64,000 nucleotides of DNA from NCBI GenBank assembly GCA_019416285.1, contig DXXM01000001.1, positions 1-64,000 of the forward strand, read 5' to 3'. Below, piece after piece: positions 6,695-15,317 of this stretch. Source of the stretch: Bacteroidales bacterium (lineage in GTDB: Bacteria > Bacteroidota > Bacteroidia > Bacteroidales > Muribaculaceae). How positions within the stretch are numbered: position 1 is the stretch's first letter; each line of letters begins with the position of its first letter. Under the pieces are notes generated by a model. That model did no database searches and was not told where the DNA came from. It saw only the letters and a program-made list of their open reading frames with translations. Position numbers and translations under genes: made by a program.

Positions 6695-7996
6695 TCAGTG
6701 CATGAAGAGGGTTTCGAGTGCGTAGACGGCGATGCCTGATATGTAGCCGATGAAGGCAATCCAGGTGAATTTCTTGAGATACCATCCGAAGCTGATTTTT
6801 TCGAGACCCATCACCACGACTCCCGCGGCGGAACCGATGATGAGCATCGAGCCGCCGACGCCGGCACAGTAGGCGAGGAGCTGCCAGAAGAGGCCGTCGA
6901 CGCCGAAGTCGCCCGAGGGTGCGATGGCATACATGTCCATACAGCCTGCAACGAGGGGCACATTGTCGACGATACTCGAAACGACGCCAATCACGCCAGT
7001 CACGAGGTAGTGGTTGCCGTGTGACACTTCGTTAAGCCAGATGCCGAATGAGTTGAGGACTCCGGTCTCCTGAAGAGTGGCCACTGCCATGAGGATACCG
7101 AGGAAGAAGAGGATGGTGGCCATGTCAATGCGGGCGAGCAGCGATGTCACCTTGAGATTGGAATTTTCGCAGAAGAGGGCGTTGCGGTTGCAGCGGTATT
7201 CGCTCACGAGCCAGAGGATGCCGAGGGCGAGAAGGATGCCCATGAAGGGCGCGAGGCTGGTGAGCATACGGAAGATGGGTACGAAAATGAGACCGCCCAC
7301 ACCGAGACAGAGTATGAGGGTGCGGTCGCCCTTGGTCTGACCTTCAGGAAGCGTCTCTTCGGCATGGTTGACAGGGGGCAGAGTGCCTTTGAGATAATAC
7401 TGTGCCGCGAAGCCGGAGACGATGACTGCGACAAGCGAGGGGATGAAGAGCTCTGTGATAACTCCGCCGGTGGTAATCATGCCGCGAATCCAGAGCATTA
7501 TGGTTGTGACGTCGCCGATTGGCGAGAAGGCACCGCCGGCGTTGGCCGCGATTATAATCATGCCGCCGTAAATCATGCGGTCATTGTGGTCATCAATAAG
7601 TTTGCGGAGCACCATCACCATGACAATTGAAGTGGTAAGGTTGTCGAGGATGGCCGAGAGTATAAAGGCCATGAAGGTGATGCGCCACAGAAGTTTGCGT
7701 TTGCTTGTGGTTGCCAGTGCGTCCTTGACGAAGAAGAAGCCGCCGTTGGCGTCGACAATCTCGACGATTGTCATGGCTCCCATCAGGAAGAAAAGAATTT
7801 CACAAGTGTCACCGAGGTGTTCGAGAACCTGCTCGGAGGTGTCGACGCCATGTTCGGGCGCATAACCGCAGGCATAGAGGGTCCAGCACACCACGCACAT
7901 CAGAAGCGCTGGTACGGCTTTGTTGATTTTCAACACGCTTTCGAGAGCGATGCAGAGATAGCCGAGGATAAAAAATGTTACAATTGCAGTTACCAT
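6695..7996 (-). CDS. nhaD: NhaD-type sodium/proton antiporter
   Basis: The 433-residue protein is a polytopic membrane protein of the ion transporter superfamily, with about 12 hydrophobic segments. NhaD-like segments include LRKLIDDHNDRMIYGGMIIIAANAGG shortened here to its core IIIAANAGGAFSPIGD (about 148-163) and the later VSSIVDNVPLVAG (about 340-352), both typical of NhaD. It exports sodium in exchange for protons, which fits a genome that also has sodium-pumping decarboxylase and Rnf complexes. It is a single-gene unit, divergent from the HipA-like gene. Confidence 0.88.
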   Translation of the reverse strand: MVTAIVTFFILGYLCIALESVLKINKAVPALLMCVVCWTLYACGYAPEHGVDTSEQVLEHLGDTCEILFFLMGAMTIVEIVDANGGFFFVKDALATTSKRKLLWRITFMAFILSAILDNLTTSIVMVMVLRKLIDDHNDRMIYGGMIIIAANAGGAFSPIGDVTTIMLWIRGMITTGGVITELFIPSLVAVIVSGFAAQYYLKGTLPPVNHAEETLPEGQTKGDRTLILCLGVGGLIFVPIFRMLTSLAPFMGILLALGILWLVSEYRCNRNALFCENSNLKVTSLLARIDMATILFFLGILMAVATLQETGVLNSFGIWLNEVSHGNHYLVTGVIGVVSSIVDNVPLVAGCMDMYAIAPSGDFGVDGLFWQLLAYCAGVGGSMLIIGSAAGVVVMGLEKISFGWYLKKFTWIAFIGYISGIAVYALETLFMH

Positions 7997-8175
7997 TCTT
8001 TAAACGGATTTCATGGTTTATAATTTGTTTGACTTAAGTTGCTTAGGTGACAGCTGAATCTCCTGCTGCGGGAAATTCGGTGCAAAGGTCGCAATTATCC
8101 CTCTGAGTTCAAAACTTTTAATAATGAAATATTTCTTTAATGCCTTTAGCTGCAAATTGGTATGGAAATTGTTAC

Positions 8176-8183
8176 TATATTTG
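8176..8183 (+). promoter_or_regulatory. -7 element TATATTTG before the HipA-like gene
   Basis: TATATTTG matches TAnnTTTG and lies 17 bases before ATG 8201. A TTG at 8157-8159 is 16 bases upstream, shorter than ideal. Because the element lies downstream of ATG 8162, it argues that 8162 is not the real start. Confidence 0.5.
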
Positions 8184-8200
8184 TAGACAATAAAGGAAAT

Positions 8201-8989
8201 ATGACACTCGATATACGACATGAGGAGATGACTCTCTATCATCAGCCGCTCCGCGAAGGGGGGTCCCTGCCCGGATTGGTGGAGGCCACCGACGGCTTCC
8301 GCTATGTGGCGAAATTCCGTGGCGCTGGCCACGGGACCAAGGCTCTTATCGCCGAGTTTATCGGTTCGGAGATAGCGCGTGGCGCCGGATTCAGGGTACC
8401 GGAGCTCGTTTTTCTCGACCTCGGTGTGGATTTCGGCCGGACTGAGGGCGACGAGGAGATTCAGGACCTGCTGCGCGGCAGCGAGGGGCTCAACTTAGGC
8501 GTGCATTTCCTCTCGAAAGCGCTGACATGGGACGTGTTGGCGAATCATACGGATGCGCTGACGGCCTCTAAGCTCGTGTGGCTCGACGCTTTCCTGACGA
8601 ATATCGACCGCACGGCCCGCAACACTAACATGCTCCTATGGAACCGCGAGCTGTGGCTCATCGACCAGGGGGCTTCGCTCTATTTCCATCATTCGTGGGA
8701 CGGCTGGGAAAAGGCGGCGCTGAGTCCGTTTCCGTATGTCAGGGACCACGCCATGCTCGCGGATGCGTCGCGGCTTGAGGAAGCCGACGCGCGGATGCGC
8801 GCGCTGATTACACCGGAGGTCATCGACGCTGTGGTCGACGCCGTGCCTGAGGACTGGCTCGCCGCTTCGGGAACTCCGGCCACGCCTGCCGAGCAGCGCG
8901 AGGTGTATCGTGAATTTCTGAAAACACGTTTGTCTAATTCCCAAATTTTTCTGCGTCATGCAATCGCCACAAGAGAAAAACTTGTTTGA
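8201..8989 (+). CDS. HipA-like kinase-fold protein
   Basis: The 262-residue protein resembles the C-terminal kinase part of HipA-type serine/threonine kinases. KFRGAGHGTKALIAEFIGSEIA is represented by its core GTKALIAEFIG; NIDRTARNTN (from about residue 134) looks like the catalytic loop with its aspartate and asparagine, and LIDQGASL (about 153-160) like the metal-binding aspartate. It lacks the HipA N-subdomain and has no HipB neighbour. ATG 8201 has an AAAGGA site upstream and follows the -7 element, so it is preferred to ATG 8162, 39 bases upstream in frame. The next gene (DUF3037) overlaps its end by 32 bases, a pairing I recall from other bacteria. Its substrate is unknown. Confidence 0.75.
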   Translation: MTLDIRHEEMTLYHQPLREGGSLPGLVEATDGFRYVAKFRGAGHGTKALIAEFIGSEIARGAGFRVPELVFLDLGVDFGRTEGDEEIQDLLRGSEGLNLGVHFLSKALTWDVLANHTDALTASKLVWLDAFLTNIDRTARNTNMLLWNRELWLIDQGASLYFHHSWDGWEKAALSPFPYVRDHAMLADASRLEEADARMRALITPEVIDAVVDAVPEDWLAASGTPATPAEQREVYREFLKTRLSNSQIFLRHAIATREKLV

Positions 8990-9344
8990 ATATGCCATAG
9001 TGCGCTATGTGCCGCGCGTCGAAAGGGAGGAATTTATCAATATCGGACTTGTGATGATGTGTAAGCGCCGCCGGTGGATACGTGTGCGTTTTCATATTGA
9101 CAAAGGGCGGCTGGAGGCTTTTTCGCCGGGAACCGACATTGAGGTGCTGTGTGGCCAGCTCGATTCGTTCCGCAGGATTGCCGAGGGTTGCCGGGGTGCC
9201 ATAGGTGAGCTTGAGACGCATGAGCGTTTCCGCTGGCTGACGGCTGTGAGGAGCGCGTGTCTGTCGACCTCGCGGCCGCATCCGGGGCTCACGCCTGATC
9301 TTGAAGGGACGTTTGAAAGACTGTTTGAGGATTTGGTGGAGTAG
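8958..9344 (+). CDS. DUF3037 family protein, partner of the HipA-like gene
   Basis: This 128-residue protein has the DUF3037 pattern: N-terminal EYAIVRYVPRVEREEFINIGLVM (quoted core RYVPRVEREEFINIG) and a central RFHIDKGRLEAF segment, with a C-terminal TGxT-like stretch here reading SRPHPGLTPDLEGTFERLF. The biochemical role of the family is not known to me. It starts inside the HipA-like gene in another frame (32-base overlap), so the two are translationally coupled and probably act together. Confidence 0.8.
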   Translation: MQSPQEKNLFEYAIVRYVPRVEREEFINIGLVMMCKRRRWIRVRFHIDKGRLEAFSPGTDIEVLCGQLDSFRRIAEGCRGAIGELETHERFRWLTAVRSACLSTSRPHPGLTPDLEGTFERLFEDLVE

Positions 9345-9478
9345 GGGCGCTTTTGCGCCTGAAATTGCAGGGAGGATTAAAGCCGGTGGCCGTTTTGAAA
9401 AACTGCCCTACGACAAATCACATTATATTCTGCAAGTTGTGATGGAGGCTGCATCCACGCACGGGGCGAGGGGGAATT

Positions 9479-10249
9479 TCATTTCATAAAATCGCGGATG
9501 GCGAGGGATGCGAGGGTGATGCCGAAGATTGCGGTGATGTGCATGAAGGCGCCGTTAACGGAAACTTTGTTGAAGGTCATGGCTCCGGACTTGTCAGTGA
9601 GCGCAGCGGCGTCGGGATGGTTTCTGACAAGCTCATCGGAGTAGACACATTTGAATTTTTTTGCGGGAAACTCTCCGGACTTCTTGAAACGTCGCCTCAG
9701 AGCTGCTGCGAGCGGACAGCCCTTGACTTTCCAGAACTCGGCGACGGCGATGCGCGACGGGTCGGTTTTCAGTGCCGCTCCCATTGACGAATAGAAGTGG
9801 ACGGGGCGCTCCGTGCGCGCTGTCTCGGCCATGGCGCGGGTGGCTTCAAGTATGAGCAGAGCTTTATCGGCAAGCGAGTCGATGGCGTCGATTACAATGT
9901 CGTAATCAGTAAGAGGGTAGTCTGCGCAGGTATCGCTGTTGTAAAAGGCGTGGACGGCTTCAATGTGTGCGTCGGGGTTGATGTCTAGGAGTCTGCGACG
10001 CATCACGTCGACTTTGACCTCGCCTACGGTCGAGGAAGTGGCTGGAAGCTGCCTGTTGATGTTGGAAGCCGCCACTCTGTCAGCGTCGACAATTGTCAGC
10101 CTGGTGAAGCCGCTTCTGACGAGTGTTTCCGCCGCCCAGCTCCCGACTCCGCCCACGCCGAATATAATGACGCGGCAGTTGCCGAACTTTTCAAGGGTCT
10201 CACGGCCCGTAAGGAGGGCTGTGCGGTTGAAAATTTCTTCGCGTTGCAT
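9479..10249 (-). CDS. tcdA: tRNA threonylcarbamoyladenosine dehydratase
   Basis: TcdA (CsdL) is an E1-like enzyme that uses ATP to cyclise the t6A modification at position 37 of tRNAs to ct6A. The 256-residue protein has the nucleotide-binding loop FGVGGVGSWAAE (about 30-41), the ThiF-type DADRVAASNINRQ (about 55-67) and the DIVIDAIDS strand. Its C-terminal AIFGITLASLAIRDFM matches TcdA rather than ThiF or MoeB, and no ubiquitin-like sulfur carrier is nearby. The 134-base gap after the DUF3037 gene shows nothing clear. Confidence 0.88.
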   Translation of the reverse strand: MQREEIFNRTALLTGRETLEKFGNCRVIIFGVGGVGSWAAETLVRSGFTRLTIVDADRVAASNINRQLPATSSTVGEVKVDVMRRRLLDINPDAHIEAVHAFYNSDTCADYPLTDYDIVIDAIDSLADKALLILEATRAMAETARTERPVHFYSSMGAALKTDPSRIAVAEFWKVKGCPLAAALRRRFKKSGEFPAKKFKCVYSDELVRNHPDAAALTDKSGAMTFNKVSVNGAFMHITAIFGITLASLAIRDFMK

Positions 10250-10291
10250 TGGTTCAGACTCTGTTTCTTTTAGAGGATATACCGCGGATGC

Positions 10292-10642
10292 TTATTCGCC
10301 TCCAGCGAGCGACATCTTGAGGCGCGACCACACGGAGGGAGAAACCATGCGCAGATGGACGTTTACGTCAGAATTGTTTTTGTTGAGGAATATTATCGAA
10401 TTGCGGAGGACGATGGCTATATAATCCTCGAATTCAAGAATCTCATGGATATGGTCAAGGGGTATGGTGGCGAATGGCGATGAGGGCTCGACGCTGCCGA
10501 TGTAGAGATCGTTCTCATCGATGACGATGCCGTGGTTTTCGAAAGCATATTCGAAAAGGAGGCCGATATTAAGCTCGTCGGGCGATGACGGGGGACGATT
10601 GTATTTCTTGTAAATTGATTCAATCAGTTTCTTTGTTACCAT
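10292..10642 (-). CDS. Conserved hypothetical protein, 116 residues
   Basis: I do not recognise a named family. The protein is acidic and soluble, with an N-terminal helix MVTKKLIESIYKKYNRPP, a central segment with SVEPSSPFATIPLDHIHEILEFED, shown here by its core PLDHIHEILEFED, and a strand-rich IAIVLRNSIIFLNKNN. No signal peptide or membrane segment is seen. It lies 42 bases upstream of tcdA on the same strand, so the two may share a transcript. Length and codon use fit a real gene. Confidence 0.7.
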   Translation of the reverse strand: MVTKKLIESIYKKYNRPPSSPDELNIGLLFEYAFENHGIVIDENDLYIGSVEPSSPFATIPLDHIHEILEFEDYIAIVLRNSIIFLNKNNSDVNVHLRMVSPSVWSRLKMSLAGGE

Positions 10643-10887
10643 ATAGTAGTCTTTTAAATAAAAGTCCCGATACCTTAATCGGTGGAATATTTTATCTGAC
10701 TGTTCACTGTGGAGAATGAAACGTGTTTAATATGTTCGGCAGTTAGGTTGCCTTTCGGGAGTCCTTGGTGAATGTCTATGTTAAAAACAATCCTTTTTCG
10801 TGAAGGTTTGCTCTCTTATGTTAAAATACAACCTTTAGAATGGTTAAAGCGAGGGAGACTGTTAAAAGATATTGTGTGGAGAGGAAA
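10643..10887. repeat. Non-coding gap with an imperfect 20-base direct repeat
   Basis: No coding frame is visible. TATGTTAAAAACAATCCTTT (10777-10796) recurs as TATGTTAAAATACAACCTTT (10817-10836), with 17 of 20 bases equal and start points exactly 40 bases apart. The purpose is unknown; regulatory sites or a remnant are possible. Confidence 0.45.
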
Positions 10888-10939
10888 ACGCAGGGGCATA
10901 AAATATATGATTGAACGAATATAGATTATGCCCCTGCGT
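10888..10939. terminator. Long hairpin downstream of the oadB operon
   Basis: Perfect 14-base arms ACGCAGGGGCATAA (10888-10901) and TTATGCCCCTGCGT (10926-10939) flank a 24-base AT-rich loop, 51 bases past the oadB stop. It probably ends the five-gene decarboxylase transcript. Confidence 0.7.
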
Positions 10940-10989
10940 GTTGAGGGTCGGTACATGGGCCGGGGAGTGACCGCAGTCACCACGGTCGC

Positions 10990-12144
10990 TTATGCGAGGA
11001 ATCCGAGGAGGACACCGGCTGCGACAGCCGAGCCGATCACACCGGCTACGTTGGGACCCATGGCGTGCATCAGCAGGTAGTTGCTCGGGTCATATTCGAG
11101 ACCGAGGTTGTTGGAGATGCGGGCCGACATGGGCACGGCTGATACGCCGGCGTTGCCGATGAGCGGGTTGATTTTCTTGGATTTCGGCAGGAATAGGTTG
11201 AAGAGCTTCACGAAGAGAACGCCGCTGGCCGATGCGATTACGAAGGCCATGAATCCGAGAAGGAAGATGCGGATAGTCTCTGAGGTGAGGAACTCTGAAG
11301 CCTGGGTGGATGCGCCGACGGTCATACCGAGAAGGATGGTTACGATGTCGGTGAGGGCGTTGCTGGCGGTCTTGGCCAGACGGTTGGTCACGCCACACTC
11401 ACGCAGGAGGTTGCCGAAGAAGAGCATGCCGAGCAGCGGGAGACCCGAGGGCACGACGAAGCAGGTGAGAATCATTCCGACGATGGGGAAGATGATTTTC
11501 TCGTTCTGCGAGACGGCGCGGGCCGGCTTCATCTTGATGACGCGCTCGTGTTTGGTGGTGAGCAGGCGCATCAGCGGCGGCTGAATCACTGGCACGAGGG
11601 CCATGTAGGAGTAAGCCGAGACTGCGATGGCACCCATGAGGTTGGGGGCGAGTTTCGACGAAAGGAAGATGGCTGTGGGGCCGTCGGCACCGCCGATGAT
11701 TGCGATGGCACCTGCCTGGTCAGGAGCGAAGCCGAGCAGGAGGGCTACCATGTAGGCACCGAAGATACCGAACTGGGCGGCAGCACCGATGAGCATGAGT
11801 TTCGGGTTGGCGATCAGGGCCGAGAAGTCGGTCATTGCGCCGATGCCGAGGAAGATGAGCGGGGGATACCATCCGGCGCTTACACCATTGTAAAGAATAT
11901 TGAGCACTGAACCCTCCTCGTAGATGCCGATTTCAAGACCGGCGGTGGTGTTGAAGGGGGCATTGCCTATAAGGATACCGAAGCCGATTGGCACGAGGAG
12001 CATCGGTTCGAAATTCTTCTTGATGGCGAGCCAGATGAAGAACAATCCCACGAGCAGCATCACGAGATGCTCCCAGGTGGCGTTGTAAAAACCTGTCAGG
12101 TGCCAGAACTCCTGAAGGTTTTGGAGTAAGAATTCGCTAAACAT
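10990..12144 (-). CDS. oadB: Sodium ion-translocating decarboxylase, beta subunit
   Basis: This membrane subunit decarboxylates carboxybiotin and couples the reaction to sodium export. The 384-residue protein has about ten membrane segments and the family signatures GGADGPTAIFLSSKLAP (about 149-165) and NPLIGNAGVSAVPMSARISN, given here by its core GNAGVSAVPMSARIS. It is the last gene of the operon with mce, mmdA, the OadG-like gene and the biotin carrier. Context makes it part of a methylmalonyl-CoA decarboxylase rather than an oxaloacetate decarboxylase, but the beta subunits of both are very similar. Confidence 0.93.
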   Translation of the reverse strand: MFSEFLLQNLQEFWHLTGFYNATWEHLVMLLVGLFFIWLAIKKNFEPMLLVPIGFGILIGNAPFNTTAGLEIGIYEEGSVLNILYNGVSAGWYPPLIFLGIGAMTDFSALIANPKLMLIGAAAQFGIFGAYMVALLLGFAPDQAGAIAIIGGADGPTAIFLSSKLAPNLMGAIAVSAYSYMALVPVIQPPLMRLLTTKHERVIKMKPARAVSQNEKIIFPIVGMILTCFVVPSGLPLLGMLFFGNLLRECGVTNRLAKTASNALTDIVTILLGMTVGASTQASEFLTSETIRIFLLGFMAFVIASASGVLFVKLFNLFLPKSKKINPLIGNAGVSAVPMSARISNNLGLEYDPSNYLLMHAMGPNVAGVIGSAVAAGVLLGFLA

Positions 12145-12209
12145 AATGCTTGAAGTTACTTAGATGTGAGGTTTTCAAAAATTTGAGGTTTTGGCTACGC
12201 TCACACTAT

Positions 12210-12641
12210 TTATTCGAGGGTCACGAGGACGGCGCCCTGAAGTACGGAGTCGCCCGGAGTCACAGCGATTGAAGCTACCTTTCCGTCGCGTCCGGCATGG
12301 ATGGCGTTTTCCATCTTCATAGCCTCGAGCACGACAACTGTGTCGGAGGCCTTGACAGTATCGCCGACCTTTACGCCGACAGACATAACGACACCTGGCA
12401 GGGGTGCTTCCACAGAGTAACCGCCCTGTACTTTGGGCTTGGCGATTACCTTTTCGCCGCTCTGGGTGCGCGGGGCGGCAGAGGGACGCGGGGCGGAAAC
12501 GATGGTGACGGGCTTTTCAGTCTTCTGGAGCTCCACTTTGTAGGGAACGCCATTGACCTCTACCTTGGCGAGATTGTTGTCGATATCGCCGATTTTCACC
12601 GTGTAGAGGTTACCGTTGATTCTATATTTATATTCTTTCAT
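12210..12641 (-). CDS. Biotin carboxyl carrier protein of the decarboxylase
   Basis: The 143-residue protein has a short N-terminal part, a proline/alanine-rich linker (about 48-64) and a biotinyl domain (about 73-143) with the motif EAMKMENA; K109 is the biotin attachment site. It carries the carboxyl group from the MmdA carboxyltransferase to the membrane beta subunit. It lies between oadG and oadB, in operon order with spacings of about 50-65 bases. Confidence 0.93.
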   Translation of the reverse strand: MKEYKYRINGNLYTVKIGDIDNNLAKVEVNGVPYKVELQKTEKPVTIVSAPRPSAAPRTQSGEKVIAKPKVQGGYSVEAPLPGVVMSVGVKVGDTVKASDTVVVLEAMKMENAIHAGRDGKVASIAVTPGDSVLQGAVLVTLE

Positions 12642-12690
12642 TTCAGTTTGGGTGTTTCAAGTGGTTGAAGCGTTTTTTATTAAGTGGGGC

Positions 12691-13620
12691 TTAATGGCGG
12701 TTCGGAAGCTCGCGGAGGCTGTAGATCTTGGAGCTCCAGGGAGAGTAGGCGCGGCGCACCTTGTTGATGGTGAGGACGGTGCTTTCGCGGTCGTGAGCGT
12801 CGAGGTGCTCGGCGAGGGCCGCGGAGATTGCCGCGATGACTTCGCCTGAATCCTGCTCGTGGTGGTGATCCTCAACTCCTGTCTCCTCGTTGGCGAGGGC
12901 TTTCACCTTGCGCTTGCGCGAGATGGATGCGCCGATGCTGTTGATGATGTAGAAGCAGATCGAGAGTACGAGAAGGGCAGCAAACACGATGCACATTGCC
13001 ATGACTGCCATGGCGAAGCCGTGGGGGTCATGTTCGGCAAAGCTGTCGACCTTGTTGTTGGTGCTCTTGATGATGTTGTTGCTCGAAGGGGTGATGTACT
13101 TCGATTCCGAACCGTCGCGCACTTCCCAGTCGTCGGGGTTGTTGATACCCCCTTCGCCGTCGGCTTTGCGGGCGTATGACTGGCCCGGGAGGAGGGAGCC
13201 GGGAACCACGATTTCGTCAATCAGCGAGATGCCGTTGGCGTCGTAGATGGCGATGTAGTTGTCCTGTCCGGGAGTGAACTTGAAATTGGTGTGGAAGGTA
13301 CCTTTGTTCGGCTCGCCGTCTGCCCAGAACAGGATGTGCTGGCGCGAGGGAATCTCGGTGTTGACATCTCCTAAGGGGACGGGATAGAGCTTATTGTTGT
13401 TGCGGTCGTTGGTGAGGAAGACGCTTGAGATTTCCAGCGGGCCGAAAGTGGAGTTGAAAAGCTCGACCCACGCCGAGTATTGCCCGAAGTCGTCGACCAC
13501 GCTCGTAGAGTCGTTGACGATCATCACCTCATTGATGCGAAGACCGCGGCGACCCTGGGCGCAGATGGAGCTCACGAAGGCGAGAGTCACCAGCAGCAGC
13601 GTTAAAAGTCTTTTGTTCAT
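12691..13620 (-). CDS. OadG-like decarboxylase gamma subunit fused to a secreted lamin-tail domain
   Basis: The 309-residue protein starts with a cleavable-type signal (about 1-22, ending SICAQG), followed by a domain with GLRINEVMIVND, YSAWVELFNS, LEISSVFLTND and LLPGQSYARK that reads as a lamin-tail domain (about 25-165). A membrane segment (about 200-226) and a cytoplasmic tail resembling OadG (EVIAAISAALAEHL, then YSPWSSKIYSLRELPNR) follow. Ordinary gamma subunits are around 80-100 residues with one membrane helix. The exported domain facing the periplasm is an addition; its role is unknown. Position between mmdA and the biotin carrier supports the gamma-subunit assignment. Confidence 0.82.
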   Translation of the reverse strand: MNKRLLTLLLVTLAFVSSICAQGRRGLRINEVMIVNDSTSVVDDFGQYSAWVELFNSTFGPLEISSVFLTNDRNNNKLYPVPLGDVNTEIPSRQHILFWADGEPNKGTFHTNFKFTPGQDNYIAIYDANGISLIDEIVVPGSLLPGQSYARKADGEGGINNPDDWEVRDGSESKYITPSSNNIIKSTNNKVDSFAEHDPHGFAMAVMAMCIVFAALLVLSICFYIINSIGASISRKRKVKALANEETGVEDHHHEQDSGEVIAAISAALAEHLDAHDRESTVLTINKVRRAYSPWSSKIYSLRELPNRH

Positions 13621-13710
13621 AACTTTTTTCTCTTGAATAGTTTGTGAAATTGCGGCGCTGTGGTCGCAGCGGCGTCGGAGCGCCGCCGGAACTGCGCCGG
13701 CAGTCTCTGT

Positions 13711-15264
13711 TTAGAGAGGAATGTTGCCGTGCTTCTTGGCGGGGTTGACAACCTTCTTTGTGGCGAGCTGCTGGAGGGCGCGGATGATGCGGAAACGAGT
13801 GTTGCGCGGTTCGATGACATCATCGATATAGCCGTAGCGGGCTGCGTTGTAGGGGTTGCAGAAGAGCTTGTTGTATTCCTCTTCTTTCTCCTGAAGCACC
13901 TTAGCGGGATCTTCCGACGCTTTGGCTTCCTTGGCGTAGAGGACTTCGACTGCGCCTGCGCCACCCATCACGGCGATTTCGGCTGTAGGCCATGCGTAGT
14001 TCATGTCGCCGCGGAGCTGCTTGCATGACATCACGATGTGGCTGCCGCCGTAGCTCTTGCGGAGTGTCACTGTCACCTTGGGCACTGTGGCCTCGCCGTA
14101 GGCGTAGAGGAGTTTCGCGCCGTGGAGAATCACACCGTTGTATTCCTGGCCTGTTCCGGGAAGGAAGCCGGGGACGTCGACGAGTGTCACCAGAGGAATG
14201 TTGAAGGCGTCGCAGAAGCGGACGAAGCGTGCGCCCTTGCGCGATGCGTTGCTGTCGAGCACACCGGCGAGATATTTGGGCTGGTTGGCCACCACGCCGA
14301 CTGCCTGGCCGTTGAAGCGCGCGAAGCCGATAATGATGTTCTTGGCGAAGTCGCGCTGGATTTCAAGGAACTCACCGTTGTCGACGATAGCGTTGATGAC
14401 CTCATACATATCGTAGGGACGGTTGGCTGAGTCGGGGATGATTTCGTTGAGCGAATCCTCGAGGCGGTCGATGGGGTCGTTGCACTCAACCAGCGGGGGC
14501 TCTTCGAGGTTGTTCTGGGGAATGTAGCTGAAGAGTTTGCGGATGATGCGGAGGGTTTCCTCGCCGTCCTCGGCTGCGAAGTGGGCCACACCGCTCTTCT
14601 GGGAGTGAACGGTAGCACCGCCGAGAGCTTCCTGGCTCACATCTTCGCCGGTCACGGTCTTTACAACCTTCGGGCCGGTGAGGAACATGTAGCTGATACC
14701 CTTTGTCATGATGGTGAAGTCGGTGAGGGCGGGAGAGTAGACGGCGCCGCCGGCGCAGGGACCGAGGATGCCTGAAATCTGGGGAATCACGCCGGATGCG
14801 AGGATGTTGCGCTGGAAGATTTCAGCGTAGCCTGCGAGGGCGTTGATGCCTTCCTGGATACGTGCGCCACCCGAGTCGTTGAGGCCGATTACGGGAGCGC
14901 CCATCTTCATGGCCATATCCATGATTTTGCAGATCTTGAGCGCCATTGTCTCGCTGAGCGAGCCGCCGAACACTGTGAAATCCTGAGCGAATACATATAC
15001 GAGACGTCCGTCGATTGTACCGTAGCCGGTCACAACACCGTCGCCGAGGTAGCTTTTCTTCTCCTGGCCGAAGTTGTAGCAGCGGTGGCGGACAAACATG
15101 TCGATTTCCTCAAAAGAACCTTCGTCGAGAAGCTGTGCGATACGCTCGCGGGCAGTGTATTTGCCTCTCTCGTGCTGTTTCTGGATGGCTTTCTCTCCAC
15201 CGCCCAGGCGGGCTTCTTCGCGGAGGGCGATAAGCTCTTTTACTTTTTCAAGCTGGTTACTCAT
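13711..15264 (-). CDS. mmdA: Methylmalonyl-CoA decarboxylase alpha subunit (carboxyltransferase)
   Basis: The 517-residue soluble protein has the two crotonase-like halves of biotin-dependent acyl-CoA carboxyltransferases. Family segments include GGARIQEGINALAGYAEIF (about 134-152) and GPCAGGAVYSPALTDF (about 168-183) in the N-half, and VDVPGFLPGTGQEYNGVI plus GGSHIVMS in the C-half. It removes the carboxyl group of (S)-methylmalonyl-CoA and gives it to biotin. The mce gene in front and the sodium-pump subunits behind point to the propionate-forming branch. A propionyl-CoA carboxylase role is the alternative. Confidence 0.92.
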   Translation of the reverse strand: MSNQLEKVKELIALREEARLGGGEKAIQKQHERGKYTARERIAQLLDEGSFEEIDMFVRHRCYNFGQEKKSYLGDGVVTGYGTIDGRLVYVFAQDFTVFGGSLSETMALKICKIMDMAMKMGAPVIGLNDSGGARIQEGINALAGYAEIFQRNILASGVIPQISGILGPCAGGAVYSPALTDFTIMTKGISYMFLTGPKVVKTVTGEDVSQEALGGATVHSQKSGVAHFAAEDGEETLRIIRKLFSYIPQNNLEEPPLVECNDPIDRLEDSLNEIIPDSANRPYDMYEVINAIVDNGEFLEIQRDFAKNIIIGFARFNGQAVGVVANQPKYLAGVLDSNASRKGARFVRFCDAFNIPLVTLVDVPGFLPGTGQEYNGVILHGAKLLYAYGEATVPKVTVTLRKSYGGSHIVMSCKQLRGDMNYAWPTAEIAVMGGAGAVEVLYAKEAKASEDPAKVLQEKEEEYNKLFCNPYNAARYGYIDDVIEPRNTRFRIIRALQQLATKKVVNPAKKHGNIPL

Positions 15265-15317
15265 CTGTTGGAAATTATGATAGGAATTTGGGAAATAGAA
15301 TATTTCGGAATGTGTGA

